Positions 11,268 through 23,419 are shown, numbered from the stretch's first letter. The stretch is 64,000 nt of DNA from Xylaria sp. FL1777 (GCA_022578965.1 MU400534.1:62001-126000); one strand, 5' to 3'. Notes: generated by a model from the sequence alone, not told the origin. Numbers and translations: made by a program.

Positions 11268-12413
11268 GGCGTGTGTATTCGGTCTGGGTAGTCCTTAGTA
11301 CCGAAAGACGTCTACAAGCGATTCTCTGTCTGGAGTCTACGTCGTACGTCGTAACAGGTGAGTTGGCGAGCTTGAGGCGCTTAAGGAGCTTAAGAGACAG
11401 ACGATGTTGCAAGGTTGAAGACAAGTAAACAAACGGGCAGCATACCAACTGATACTAGCTGCGATAAGCGCATTCCTTATCAGTCTGCGATTATCGTCGT
11501 GACTACTATATCTAGTATCCCGTTGAGTAAGTGCTGTTTTAATACAGTGGCACTACATTCTTGACCCATTTTCTGACCCACTCATTCATCCTTCATTCGC
11601 TAAAAAGCAAGGCATAGGTACCTACCGCAGGTATGTAGTAGGTAGTGTACATGCATGTATACTACCTAGGTAGGTACCGTAGTATAGGCCGCAGTCAGGA
11701 TGTCAGGATTGAGGCAATTACAAGCTATCAACTATGTACTTAACCTAGGTACTTTTTTTACCTGGTGCTTATAAGTATCTATCACTATACATGAGCCCTG
11801 AAAAGAGCATCCCTCTCTCCATCACGAGACTCAAAAACGCCGGTTTGCTGGTTAATTAGACCCATCATGTATTCTCGTGACTCATATCGCTTCCATACCA
11901 GAAGACCCTCATATCATCACATCATATTATCCCTGCTTCCCGCTCCCGTAAGCCTGACGCCGGAGCGAAGTGTAAGCTGGATTACAAACTGATAGACCAA
12001 ATCCTAACGCTTCATTTCTATACACCAGACTATGCCCAGAGTAGGTACCAGAAATGCCCCAAGGCCAGCAATCCTGGGAGGCATAATGCTACCCTACTTA
12101 GGTATTCTACACATGAAGTACCGGTATACCCAAATGTACCATATGCCAAGACACATCACGGCCTCTTACTTCTCAGCTATTTGTACAGCTGAATAATAAG
12201 CCGCTTATTTCTCAGGTGAGGGTAGATAAAAGTAAGATGGGAACCGTGGAACTGGTTGTCTGTTTTCTCGGAGAAGACTTACTGCAATGTAAAGGTATCT
12301 CACGGTTTCACGAGTAAGTGCTCATCAATTCTACTTTATCCAACTGATTGTTGAGACCGTACGTATCAGTTTTTTATTTGGGACTTCTGTTTTCTTAAGA
12401 TATCTCACCGTGT
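11268..12413. other. Divergent intergenic region (aminopeptidase / P450)
   Basis: Shared upstream region of two genes that face away from each other. It is rich in TACCT/AGGTA elements and holds a strong nested inverted repeat, listed separately. No coding region is supported. Confidence 0.5.
11617..11678. repeat. Nested inverted repeat (possible cruciform) in divergent promoter
   Basis: The outer arms GGTACCTACC (11617-11626) and GGTAGGTACC (11669-11678) are exact reverse complements. Inside them, 11640-11667 is a near-perfect 28-bp palindrome with arms AGGTAGT and ACTACCT, inner TACATG/CATGTA, and a single G-T mismatch pair at 11647/11660. It sits about 350 bp upstream of the aminopeptidase start and about 740 bp upstream of the P450 start. 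Confidence 0.7.
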
Positions 12414-14398
12414 ATGAGGGAGATGGACTTGGCGGTCTGCGCAGCACTCACAGCCGTAGAGCTACACCTATCAATGACGACTTTGAGAGCGGAAGGGAGT
12501 ATTCATTTTGGTCGTTTCATCGGCGTGCTTCTTCTACAGTACTTTCTTTTCAAGTTCTCCCGTGTATACCTATATCCTCGCTTCTTTTCGCCCCTCAGGC
12601 ACCTCCCGGGGCCCCAGGTACATTGCCTCCCGGCCTCAACGATAGACTCTCGCGGTAACTAAATTATACAGGACAATAATATAATTCTTGGTCAGGAACT
12701 CAACAAGTTCAAAGCCGACAGTCCCGTTGGACGGCAGTTAGACTGGTCTCGAAGATGGCCGGATGCCCCCTTTATCCGATATCTCTCAGTAGCGGGCAGA
12801 GAAGCTCTAGTTGTAAACAGCCTAGCTGCGCATAGAGCTATATTACAAACACATGCCTACGATCTCGTGAAGCCGCCGTTATTCGCACGCCTAGTTGGCG
12901 AGATTACAGGGGACGGTCTCCTTTTCGCCGAAGGAGAATACCACAAGCACCAACGAAGACTACTCATGGGCCCTTTCTCCGTTCCTAGCATGAGAAAGAT
13001 ATTGCCCGTCTTTCAGAGAACAGCTAAATTACTGTCAAAAGACTTCGAAACAGCGCTCGGGGATAAATCACATGCTTCCATTGAAGGTAAGTTAACAATG
13101 CTATATCAAGTAATTGTCTCGTACGTATACTAAGGCTCGCCATCAGTCATCGATACACTGTCTAAGTCCACTATGGACAACATAGGCTTAACCGTGCTTG
13201 GTGTAGATCTCGATACTTTACCGTTAAGTTTCCAAGATCTGTATAGCAAAGTTCTCCATCAGGGGCCGATGGGACAGCTCCTCTCGGCCATCAATGCCTT
13301 CGTTCCAATCCGGAGGCTGGTCCCTTTGGAAGCTAACAGAAAGTTCATAGAAGCAAACAAGAATCTAAGACAGATGCTTCGCGAGATTATCGAAAAGCGG
13401 AAGGATGATTTGGCAAATGGGACCTTTGAGAAGGAGATCGGAGAATCTCGCGATCTACTCACGTATATGCTCGAGGAATCAGAGCTGCAGCGACAGCAGA
13501 CGGGTCGAGAACCTTGGTCTGTGGACGAGATCATTGGCCATGTAAGTGACCTGCGCCTAGAAGGAAAGTGATGGTGTGAATGTTAACCATCCGCAGCTTC
13601 TTAATTTCACATCTGCAGGTAAGATATCTTCCCTAAAGCTTACACCCCAATGACACAAGCTCAACATTATCGGTGTAGGTCATGAAAGCACAGCAACTAG
13701 TGTCTCATGGGCACTTTATGTTTTATCAACGAAACACGAAATCCAAGACAGGTTACGTGCCGAGGTCCTAGCATTAGTCGAGAGTAACCCCAAGCCTACG
13801 TACGAAGAGGTCAACGGGCTACCATATCTACATAACTTCGTTCGGGAAGTTCTACGTATTTACTCGCCGTGTACGTCATTTTACATGTCTTCCTCTATCA
13901 CTCGTCAACCGATGCATAGGCTAACACACAGAAGCATTCATGAGCCCACGTCAAGCGTCAAAAGATCTAGTAATAGAGGGAGTGCGCATACCGAAGGGAA
14001 CGCAAGTCGACTTACACATGCCCTTGATGCATCACAACCAGGGGATATGGGGCGCTGATGCATCTTCCTTCAACCCGGACCGGTGGGATAAGCTCACTGG
14101 CGATAGTGCGAGCCCTTATGCTTTCCAGGCGTTTCTCCAAGGCCCACGTATGTGTCCGGGGAAGAACTTCGCCCTGATTGAGATTAAGGCTATGCTTATT
14201 GAGCTAGTGAGCAAATGGAGATTCATTGGTATTGAACGCTGGAGGGATATGACTGGGAAAGATGATGGCGACAAAGAGAAAGAACGAGAGCTGTTGGTTA
14301 ATGGGGAGGAAGTGGTCGGAAGAGGGATCAAGCTGGCGAACCCATCGCTTACATACAGGCCAGCTGGCGGCCTGTTAGTGAGATTTGAGAAGCTCTAG
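12414..14398 (+). CDS. Cytochrome P450 monooxygenase
   Basis: Six exons: 12414-12617, 12672-13086, 13147-13541, 13597-13618, 13679-13870 and 13935-14398, giving 563 residues. Exon 4 is only 22 nt and carries the start of the I-helix motif, which is completed as AGHEST (about 345-350) in exon 5. Other P450 hallmarks: an N-terminal membrane helix (about 36-58) followed by the proline hinge HLPGPQ, ExxR in REVLR (402-405), the PERF-like FNPDRW, and the haem-binding FLQGPRMCPG with thiolate Cys at about 483. The class binds haem, takes electrons from an ER reductase, and oxidises lipids or secondary metabolites. No polyketide, peptide or terpene synthase lies next to it, so the substrate cannot be inferred. 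The last intron must use the second AG (ending at 13934), because the first (ending at 13932) would create a stop. Confidence 0.92.
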
Positions 14399-14911
14399 TT
14401 ATCATCTCTTAAGGTTCACCAAGAGCTCTTATTTTAGCTATAATGAAAATGTTGTTCCTCGATGGCGTCTGATTGTGCGCTTATGTTCCATAGGGGGTGC
14501 GGTTGCTAGCGGAGCTTGTCCAAATGAGTGCTCTAGGGTATGTTCTCTTAGAAGCGGTCTATCTATTGTCATTAAGACTATGAAAGATCTATTGAGTTTA
14601 ACAATAGCATAACATAGAACTTTTCTTTTCACTAGAAATTACCGAGTACGATTTTTCGTCAAAAGAAAGACAAGTATGTATACGTACACAAAGTCATTAA
14701 TAGCTTAACAAAGCAGCTCTTGTCTCGCTAAAAGTCCATGCGAGAACAATCGTTTGGTTCTCTACCGCCTCTCACATGTTCGACATAAATACAGAGCTCG
14801 TTCTATCATAGTTACCATACAAGAATCGAATTTTGTGTCACACTGGGACTTGCGACGAAAGGAGAAAAAAAGATACGAGATAACAAGACATAAAAACAGA
14901 AGACAGAAAAC
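14399..14911. other. Intergenic region
   Basis: Short spacer between two plus-strand genes; it should hold the P450 3' end and the kinase promoter. AT-rich, with no gene seen. Confidence 0.5.
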
Positions 14912-16459
14912 ATGAGAACTAGAGCGACTATTGAACTTGCTAATAGGATCAAAAATAACTTTGAAACGTCAAAATACTGGGAGTTTGAAGAAACGTTAGG
15001 CGCAGGCTCTTTCGGCATCGCGGTTCTCCTTAAAGAGAGGAAACATGCGGTCGAGCACGTGAAGCGGATAGCCGTAAAGCTTGCACAGTCGCCAGGTGTA
15101 AAGCAACTACAGAACGAAATCGAGTGGCTGAAGGTAAGTATACCCAAGCATGGTTTGACATTATCTTCTCTTTCAGAGCAGAGATGTTGTCTTAACGATC
15201 AATGATTTCTCTAACATGGCCGTTTACGCAGAAACTACATGGTGGCATGCATATTGTTAAGATGCTGGCGTCCTGTGACGACTTGGTTGCAGCCGCAAAC
15301 GAGCCCGAGGAGAGAAATAGATTAACAGAGTTCATTGACCGCACGCTCGAAACATTCAGCAAGATCAGGCAAATACCTCCCATCACGGCATTTGACACGC
15401 TTGTAGGTATGAAGGGCCCAGCCCTAGCGATAGAATACCTCGAGAACGGAGATTTTTTACACTTCAAGCAGGCGCTCCATCGGGCGAAGATACGACCCCC
15501 TAATAGGGTTCTCCGGTCTTTATTCCTCTGCTGTAAGCATCCCCATAATCTAGTCGATGATTGTCCATCTGTATCCAGATATCATGATAACTAACTCGGC
15601 AATATTATAGTGATCCGGGCCTGTATCGGAATGGCATATCCCATCGGGAGAACACTAGGCACACCGTCGATACTAGAGACTATTCCTACCGACGGTAGGC
15701 ACCCGACAAATATGATCCATGGCGATATTGCGCCCAGGTTAGTACCGCAGTTACTTGTGACCCCTATAACGTACCTCAGTGATATGAGTTGCCCTGAGAG
15801 TAATTCTCTTGTTTCAACTCCTACACATGCCCAAAATTTTACATACAATTTACCATAAGCAGCGATTACTGACTCTAGGTTACTGTGTAGAAATATCATG
15901 TTGGGGTCTTTAGATAACCTCGACGAACACAGCGCCAGCGTGGCACTGAAGATGATCGATTTCGGCAGCGCAGTAGAGTATCAGGGTATAGGCTACGCCG
16001 TGGCCTCCAACATACGTGACGTCGCTATGGTAAGTACAACAATTACAACTAACTTGAGAACACACGATGGTAATAATCCCTTGTCTAAGTAATTTCAGAA
16101 GCTGACCATGCGTGTCTCATAAATAGCTAATCGCCAACCTAATCGACCACTACCCAATGATAACGGACAAGGTAGTCCCCTGGGAAGGCAGCGACACGCA
16201 GGCGACAGTGATCCTACCCACGCCCGACGGCCGCGATCCCTACCCATCCGTAGACCTAGAGCTGCGTGACCTCATCGCCCGCTGCATGTACAGCGACCCT
16301 TACAAGCGGCCGTCGCTCGAGCAACTTCTGGAAATCGCGTCAAATGCAGTGCAGACCAAGACCCCGCAGTCGTTCCCTAATCCCGAGCAGGAATCCGATG
16401 CGGCGGTCCGCGCGTTCTGGAAGAGATTTGCCTATGACGCGCCGTTCCCTCCATCCTAG
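14912..16459 (+). CDS. Atypical protein kinase-like protein K1
   Basis: Five exons: 14912-15133, 15232-15532, 15611-15737, 15891-16029 and 16127-16459, giving 373 residues. Kinase-fold landmarks in order: glycine loop LGAGSFG (29-35), lysine in IAVK (about 56), hydrophobic hinge AIEYLENGD, catalytic loop IHGDIAPRN (Asp about 213), and metal-binding DFG in MIDFGSA. The C-lobe signature DLIARCMYSDPYKRPS matches the usual kinase helix with its conserved Arg. The HRD arginine is Gly, the HRD+5 Asn is kept, and no APE motif is visible after DFG, so the activation segment is short or altered. At exon 4 the AG ending at 15890 is chosen over 15878, because the latter lies too close to the branch site and inserts residues into the catalytic loop. 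Substrate unknown. Related to the kinase at 60663-63526. Confidence 0.78.
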
Positions 16460-16825
16460 TCCGGACCTGAATACGAGGGTATCGCATAGAGTGAAATCTT
16501 AGGTTAAGAATTATTATGTAGATTGAGTTTTTCTGCCTATAAATACATCATTCTGCTCATAAATGTTAGTTATTATATGATACCATCAAATCTTTTAAGG
16601 CCGCCCTTTCACGTGAGGTTGAATGACGCAGGGAATTATGAATCATTCTGTTGCTGAGGATGACTATTTGAGTAATCCGAGGCTGTACCTTGGCTACGAG
16701 TTTGGTGCGAGAGTCTCTAACGAGCGGCATGGGTGCGACCACAACAACGAACGTGGTTATTGTACATACAGCAACTGAATTAAAGTGTAGGCATTGCGCG
16801 CATATCGTCTAAGTTACTCAATATT
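16460..16825. other. Intergenic region between convergent genes
   Basis: 3' ends of the kinase K1 gene and of the SYG1-like gene. AT-rich, with no gene seen. Confidence 0.5.
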
Positions 16826-19800
16826 TCACTTGTCATCATCCTGACTTTCTTCCCCTCGCACTAGTGTTACTACACGGTGAATCTCCATTCTCTCGTCACC
16901 CACGCTGCCTGAATCATCGTCTTCTTCCTCGCTATGAAGCTCTTCCGCGGACAAAGCCCCTGCATCCTGGTCAGCTTCTACAGGGGGCCGTCTCTTCTTC
17001 TCAAAGTCCTGTCTATGAGCGGTGGCCATGATGCCACGAATAGATTTTGCCATTAGCCCTTCGGATTTTCGTCGTCTACGCAATCCTGCCTCCTCTAATG
17101 GTGCAGGCGAATAAGTCGATGCTTGGGCATCTGAAGGTGTTTGTCCTTGGCTTGGCATGCGACCAAGGTCTTGGTTAGATGACTCTTGGTTAGGCCTTTC
17201 CGGTAGCTCTTCCGTGCTCATACGCTCCATCAGTGGCTCGCGTGATAGATCGTAAGGCAGCGGAACGTCACGGCTCGCTTTATATTGTGCCACGTTGGTG
17301 CAATGCTCATTCTCGACACGCAATAAAGCCCACATTCCACGACGAACGACTTCCGAGAGCGAAACTAAGAACGAGACAATTGTACTATGCTGAACGTCAT
17401 GCGTAAAGATGGCATAAAAAATCCAACCAAAACGGAGAATGGGATCAATGACCATAATGGCATAGTACAGCCAACGCCGCTTTAACCCCAGAATATCTCG
17501 CAAAAGGGGATGCCGAGCATCAGGCTGGAGCAACGAAAAGTCCATGAATAAGTCCCATATTGCTATGTTCTTATGTTAGACGCTATCTGGGAGATGGAAA
17601 CGAGAGATCGTGAACTTACAGGTATACAAGCCATTAAGAGTTGAAAAGGCAATGAAAAGCGCCAGATTTGAGTGTGTGTTTTGGATACGATAGAGGGATA
17701 ACGTGACATAAGAGAGGATTGTCATAATGTATTTACCACAGTTGACCAAGTGTGGGAACACATTCTTAGTGTCATAGTATCGACGGATACACTGCAGTGC
17801 GCGCCATATTGCTGGCAATGTAGAGAAAAACCCTAATAGGCGAGAGTGGCTCGAATTGCATATTGGAGGGTTCTCCCAGTAATTGGCGTAGAGGCAGAAG
17901 AACAGCTCCACGTTCTGCGGTACGATGGTATTAGTTTACTTCGTCATATGCACGAATCTTTTAGCCATCATCCATTATCGAGACGTACAGATGTAGCATA
18001 GGTTAACGAGCAATATATATCGCCCAGGAAGAAATCTCGGAACTCAACAGGATATAGACCAGCGAAGAAAAGTCGAAACTACACATTGTTAGCAAGTCCA
18101 TGTAATGGCGTCAACTAGATGTATCTACTAACATGGGAATACGCGAGCCACTGGCGGCTTCTGTGCCAAAGGATAGGAGCAGGGAGGAAGATAATGAAAA
18201 GCGAAATAAAAATCAAGATAACCGGGTAGTAAAGCCAGAGTTCATTATTTCCGTATCGAGTAAAGTTGAGCCAGAAGAAGACTCCAAAGAGGAGAAGGAA
18301 AAAGCCGGGGAAGCTAGCGAGCTGCCTCCAGTCCAGATTATGTCGAGTATCAAATTCAAAAATGAACGGATAGTTGATCTTGTTGGCCGTCCAGAGGTAG
18401 CAATCTATGCAAAATAGTGAAAAGAGCAGTAAAATGAGAAAGTAGCCGCCGTATATCTGGAGTAGGTAGGCGGCTTGTAGCTGGATTGTAGGGTTTGGGT
18501 CAAATAGGAGCTGGCCACCGTAGACAAGACCCTGAATCGTAAACACGGCACCAATGCCAATTGACAACCCATTCCAGAAGGCGATGCTGGACTCATCACT
18601 TGGTCGACGGTTCATCCGTCGAAGTTTCCCGGCCGCAATTTTATGGTTACCCCTCTCGAAGTAACGCGCATACAGATCCTCCACTGCTTTTATGTGACCA
18701 TCGATAACCTCACTATTGACGAACCACGACTTGTTGACTTTCTCGTTCATATAGCGATAAGGCGGGCGAGCATTGACTGCTTTATCATACTTCTTATTTA
18801 GCTTCCTGAAGGCCGTCCGGTTTAAAATGGCGTAGGACTTCAAGAGCTCCAGCCCACGATAGAATTCTTGTAAGGCCAGTTTCAGTTTGCGTTTTGCCGT
18901 TCTATAAGATACTTCATGTTCCGGGGGTCTCCTTATGTAGTCTCTTCTCGCGTCACCAGACATGGTTCCAACAACAGGAGTCTGGGGCATCCTCGCTAGC
19001 TCTTTCGAATTGGCGCCAGGCTTAAATATCCTTGATTTGATAGGGTCTATCCATTTGAGATGTCCATTCAAACCGGAAGACTCCCCCACAGAATCATCAG
19101 CTCCGTTCACCCTGAGCTTTTTGCGCCGTCGAAGTTCAGTGACCTCTTGGGTTCGGCGATTACGCATTTCATGCAATTGCTCTCGCAGAGCAGTGAGCCG
19201 AGCCTCGGCTTGTATTTCTTTCTGGCGGTAAAAGGTTTCAACTTTATTAAGTTCACCGTCCAAAAAGTCGAAGAACTCTTTTTCTCGTTGTCTGACGGTA
19301 TCGATTGCTTGCAGAGGGTACAGAGCTTTTGCGTTCTCAGCCTTTTGCTGCTGATAGCCCTGGGAGAATAGACGGCGTAATCTTCCAGAAGCGGGGGACG
19401 GATGACCCAAAGGGCTTGAACGTGGGAAAGTGGCTGCTGATAAGTTCCTCGCGGTGGATGGTTCAATAGCCGTGCTGTGTCGTCGAACAAGACTACTGCG
19501 CCGGCTCATTTCAGATATAGATTCCCTGGAAATGCCTGCTTTGTCCCCCTCAGCGGAAGGTAAATGGATAGCAGGAGCAGGCAGCTCAAACGTCCGACGA
19601 CTATCTATCTTAGCAAGGCCTGAACTAACCGGAGGTGTTCTCACGAAGCTCCCATAATTAGATTCGTTCGCACCCGGGCTGTTCAGTGACTGTCTCTCGC
19701 TCGGCACAGGCATGTTGGTAGGCTCTGAACGCGCTGCCTGCCCCGATGGACCATGGCTAGATGTCAGGAGATCCACATCCCCAGGTTCACGAGAGTATAC

Positions 19801-20101
19801 GCCTCGAGACTCCTGCTGACGTGAAAAGGGACTACGGAAGAAGGACGGAACATCATGTGGCGGCGGAGGATCATGCCTTCGGCTGGTGCCCCTCGGACTG
19901 CTATTAGCTCGATGGATGGCCCTCGCCACGCCCTTAACGTATTTCTTGCCAGCCTTGTAGTTGAGATACTTGATTCTCCATTCTGAAGATGATTCGTCAA
20001 TAGTTAGGGTCAAGTTGTGTAGCCAAGGGCCACTGGGTTAGTCAAGACGTTCAATACTCACCTGGCACAAGATCTTGGTCGAGCTCCTTGGCAAACTTCA
20101 T
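16826..20101 (-). CDS. SYG1: SPX-EXS domain phosphate exporter (SYG1/XPR1-like)
   Basis: Five exons: 20101-20062, 19982-18133, 18078-17989, 17914-17620 and 17562-16826, giving 1003 residues. The 40-nt first exon encodes MKFAKELDQDLVP, the canonical SPX start, continued as EWRIKYLNYK. The SPX domain is split by a long serine-rich insert (about 40-220). Its second half has the basic helix KRKLKLALQEFYRGLELLKS and the stretch FRKLNKKYDK, which in this family bind inositol pyrophosphates. Several hydrophobic segments follow (about 480-630), then the EXS domain with WRALQCIRRYYD and SIWDLFMDFS. The acidic/serine-rich cytosolic tail includes a DEDDDS-like run. Family members (yeast Syg1, animal XPR1, plant PHO1) export phosphate or sense phosphate state at plasma or internal membranes. 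Confidence 0.93.
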
Positions 20102-21966
20102 GGCGCCAAAATTCCCGCTGTGGCCCTAAAGGAGCCAGCAACGGGATTGCAGATATATTGATGTTTAAAACATAAGATACCGAGCAAACACGCGCTCTTG
20201 AGTCTACAAAATTTGTGTAAGAATCTTAGAATTGAATAACCAACAAAAAAACCCAGGGAAATCGAAGTAATTACTATGAATGGAGACAGACCCATAAAGT
20301 TAACCCCAAAACTGCTAGACTTTATGTACCTAGGTAGGTATTTGGTTGGCCAGCCTCCCCCTACCGCAGACACGTACGCAGTACGCATAGGTATCTCCAG
20401 TGCGCTAATTAACCCTAGATAAGCGCTAGGGTATCTTTACGTGTACATTAGGCAAAGCTACCCAAGGTACCTATGTACATGGGACTAAGTTCCCACGTAA
20501 GTTGTTAAGTCAAACAAAGCAAAAGAAAAAAAAACAATTTTAGAATAAAGAATTCATTATTATTGATAGAATTTATTTTTTAGATAATTCATTTTTTTTG
20601 TTCCTAGGGCGGTACAGCATCAACTTCTAATGTTACCTAGGTAGGACGAACTGGTTACACTTAGTGTAGCGTTTGTGAACCTTGCTATCATGACGTCATA
20701 ATTAAACCGTCATGGCGCCTGAATTGTTGCTCTACCCAGAATGAGGAATAGATGAAATTTTCAGTTTTAGGCGTTATCAATTCTTGTGTGAGTAGAATTT
20801 TGCATAGATGGTTAATTTAAACTTATCGGAGTATAGTGAACTACTGCCATACCCTTTTTTTAATGAAGCATTGAAGATGATAAATAAGTCATACGAGTAC
20901 ACCGTCCGTGAGCCCGGGTTCTGCCCCGAAGTACTCTTAGGCGAGCCTAGCAACAACCATGACAGGCGTACGTAGTAAAGTGTTGGAGAGGGTAGTATTA
21001 CGTGATACACCATGCTTTTATTTGGAGGAAACGGGATAACACGGGCTTCTGTCTTAATCTGGTACGTCTTATCCTTTTATCGACAGTTGCACTTCATATC
21101 GATGCCTGTGTAATCCCTGCATATCGTTCCGGCAGCGATCCACCTTGAACAGATAATATCACCTTGTCTTGGAGGTTCGTAAGAATGCAACAGTTATTTA
21201 CAAATGTAATGAAATTCTCATGCAACGAAATGCCTTCTTTGATTAATGTTTTCTGAGTCAGCTGGGAGTCAGAATGGCCGGTATCTATTATGCAGTAGAG
21301 TTAAATGAAAGGAGCAAGAACGAAGCTTTACAATAATCTTTAACTGCGGGTAGCGCATGTATGTAAAGTAAAATAAACCCCTAAGAGTACCTAGACCAAA
21401 CAGATTTATAAGGTAGTTTTTCCTACCCTTGCAGAGAACGGTGGATATGAATTTGGCCAGGTACCCAATCAAAGCGTAATATAAGGCTTACTTACCTGAG
21501 GAACGCCTCAAGATCTTAAGAAGTTGTACGACGTTCACTTATGCCTGTAGCATCTAATAGCCAGCCAGCTTCTTCTTTGCCCCCTAATAGCCCCACGGTT
21601 GCAACCGACGCTGCTCTTGACAGTGGGACTAGGCAGCAGATAGAGGCCACTAAAGGCCACCGAATCCACCAAATCCCAACATGTCGGTTCTACTAAACGG
21701 GGGTTTAATAAGCTTATTTCGACGGCCTAGGCCGCCTTCGACCCCGCCAAATCAGGATTCCCACGTGGTGAGCATCGAAGTCAATTGCCGCTAAATGATT
21801 ACAATGTGATTCTACGTATATGTGAGATTGGTTCACGCTTCCAGCACACCGCTTCGGATCTTGAGGCGCCATTAGACGATTAGAGAGTACGATAGACTTA
21901 CCACATCCAACGATTTACCAGCCCTTTGGCCTCTTCTTCAGCCGCTAAACATATTAGTGCGGCATC
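20102..21966. other. Intergenic region, divergent promoters
   Basis: 1.9 kb without a supported gene, upstream of both the SYG1-like and the GH18 genes. It has A/T runs at 20518-20590, repeated CCTAGGTAGGTA-type elements (20326-20340, 20634-20643), and a small perfect hairpin with ACCCTAG at 20412-20418 and CTAGGGT at 20426-20432. Frames at 20777-21013 and 21269-21472 have no protein features. Confidence 0.45.
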
Positions 21967-22977
21967 ATGCACCCAGAATCGTCCAGGTCTCTTCCGCGAC
22001 TCATACTGTACCACCAGACAACTCATGATCCCGAAGGGGCGCCCTGTTCTGTTCTCCCACTCATCACGCAGCCTGGCATATCCGTGTCACACATCATCAT
22101 TGCAGCCATCCATATCAACGAAGACCCAGATGCCCTGACCCTGAACGATCATGCCCCTTCGGATCCTCGATATGTGTCAACATGGGCTGAAATGCGGATT
22201 GCCCAAGCGAGCGGTATCACCGTAATGGGAATGCTAGGCGGAGCTGCGAAGGGGTCGTACACACGGCTGGACCAGGACCAAACGACTTTTGAGCGGTATT
22301 ACGCACCCCTCTCCGAACTTATACGCGAAAGAGGATTGGGTGGTCTGGACCTGGATGTCGAGGAGCATATGTCACTAGCCGGCATCATTCGATTGATTGA
22401 CCGCCTGCGGTCAGACTTTGGTCCTGGCTTCATCATTACCTTGGCCCCTGTGGCAGCTGCGCTTCTGGACGCACGACGCAATCTCAGTGGGTTTGACTAC
22501 GAGGCCCTGGAGGTTATGAGAGGTAATCAAATTGCATGGTACAACGCGCAGTTCTATTGCGGATGGGGAGACGCCAGCAACCCGGTAATGTATGACATGT
22601 GTGTCGCACGGGGCTGGGCACCAGAAAAGATCGTCGTTGGTCTCGTTACAACGCCCGATAATGGTGCTGGATATGTGCCTTTTGAGATCCTGGGCCAGAA
22701 TCTCAGGGTGTTGCAGCGGCAGTTCCCCAAGTTCGGTGGTGTCATGGGCTGGGAATACTTCAATGGACGTCCTGGAGGAAAGGAGCGCCCTTGGGAATGG
22801 GCACAAGAGATGACAAAAATACTTAGAGCGTCTAATACAGGCACCCAAGTAACAACACAAGAGCCACTACCAAAATCTCTGGCGATCGAGGTCGACCCTG
22901 ATGATGAAACTGGAGTGCAACCCCCTCTTCCTAAGAGCTTTGAATACGACTCGGACGGGTTTGAGAGTGAGTCATGA
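21967..22977 (+). CDS. Glycoside hydrolase family 18 (chitinase-like) protein, no signal peptide
   Basis: Single exon, 336 residues. GH18 enzymes cleave N-acetylglucosamine polymers by substrate-assisted catalysis. Visible core: beta strand HIIIAAIHIN (about 42-51), GITVMGMLGG (about 83-92), active-site strand GGLDLDVEE with Asp128, Asp130 and catalytic Glu132, FIITLAPVA, AWYNAQFYCGWG (substrate-binding Tyr region) and GVMGWEYFN near the end. The first Asp of the usual DGxDxDxE is Gly125 here; the acid and its Asp-2 partner are kept. The N-terminus (MHPESSRSLPRLILYHQTTH) runs straight into strand 1 with no secretion signal, so the protein is probably intracellular. The last 50 residues contain two similar proline/lysine/serine units (PLPKSLAIE and PLPKSFEYD). 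Natural substrate unknown. Confidence 0.85.
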   Translation: MHPESSRSLPRLILYHQTTHDPEGAPCSVLPLITQPGISVSHIIIAAIHINEDPDALTLNDHAPSDPRYVSTWAEMRIAQASGITVMGMLGGAAKGSYTRLDQDQTTFERYYAPLSELIRERGLGGLDLDVEEHMSLAGIIRLIDRLRSDFGPGFIITLAPVAAALLDARRNLSGFDYEALEVMRGNQIAWYNAQFYCGWGDASNPVMYDMCVARGWAPEKIVVGLVTTPDNGAGYVPFEILGQNLRVLQRQFPKFGGVMGWEYFNGRPGGKERPWEWAQEMTKILRASNTGTQVTTQEPLPKSLAIEVDPDDETGVQPPLPKSFEYDSDGFESES

Positions 22978-23419
22978 GGGCAGATAATCATCTGCAACTA
23001 CGCACTAGCGGAAGATGAGACAAGTTCATAGGAATCTCACCGCAGGCTGGGTTCACAGCATAGAGGATTTTGCATCACTTTAATCAATGGAAGTGCAGCT
23101 CCATGTTAAATCGACCTATACCCGTACATATTGATTTGTTTGCGTCGAAGGTGAGTTTGATCCCTTGCGCGCCATTGTAATAAGTTAATGACTTGTTTGT
23201 GTGACTATTTGTCCAAAATGATACTATCCTAAACGCGGCACATGACTTTGAGTCAACAAACTGCACATTAAAGCCACAATATATATAAGTCTGCTTGGCT
23301 GTCTCTGTACCTGCCCTGTGCATGACCTTGACAGCTCGGACCCTTCAACTCTCGCGATCAACGCAGTACAGACGCAAGCACCCCAATCCAGCTCGACTTT
23401 TTTTTCTCTCTCGGAAATC
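22978..23419 (+). promoter_or_regulatory. Intergenic region with TATA-like element before the small gene
   Basis: A TATATATAA tract at 23280-23288 lies about 130 bp upstream of the ATG at 23420. A CT-rich stretch follows just before the start (around 23398-23412), an arrangement common in fungal promoters. No other gene is seen in this spacer. Confidence 0.4.

Noticed and set aside
12414..14398. P450 next to regulators and transporters as a secondary-metabolite cluster
   Set aside because: No polyketide, peptide or terpene synthase, transferase or dedicated regulator sits beside it; its neighbours are housekeeping genes or kinases.
15879..15890. Earlier AG acceptor for exon 4 of kinase K1
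   Set aside because: It lies about 6 bases from the branch-site A and would insert four residues into HGDIAPRN, breaking the HxDxxxxN spacing.
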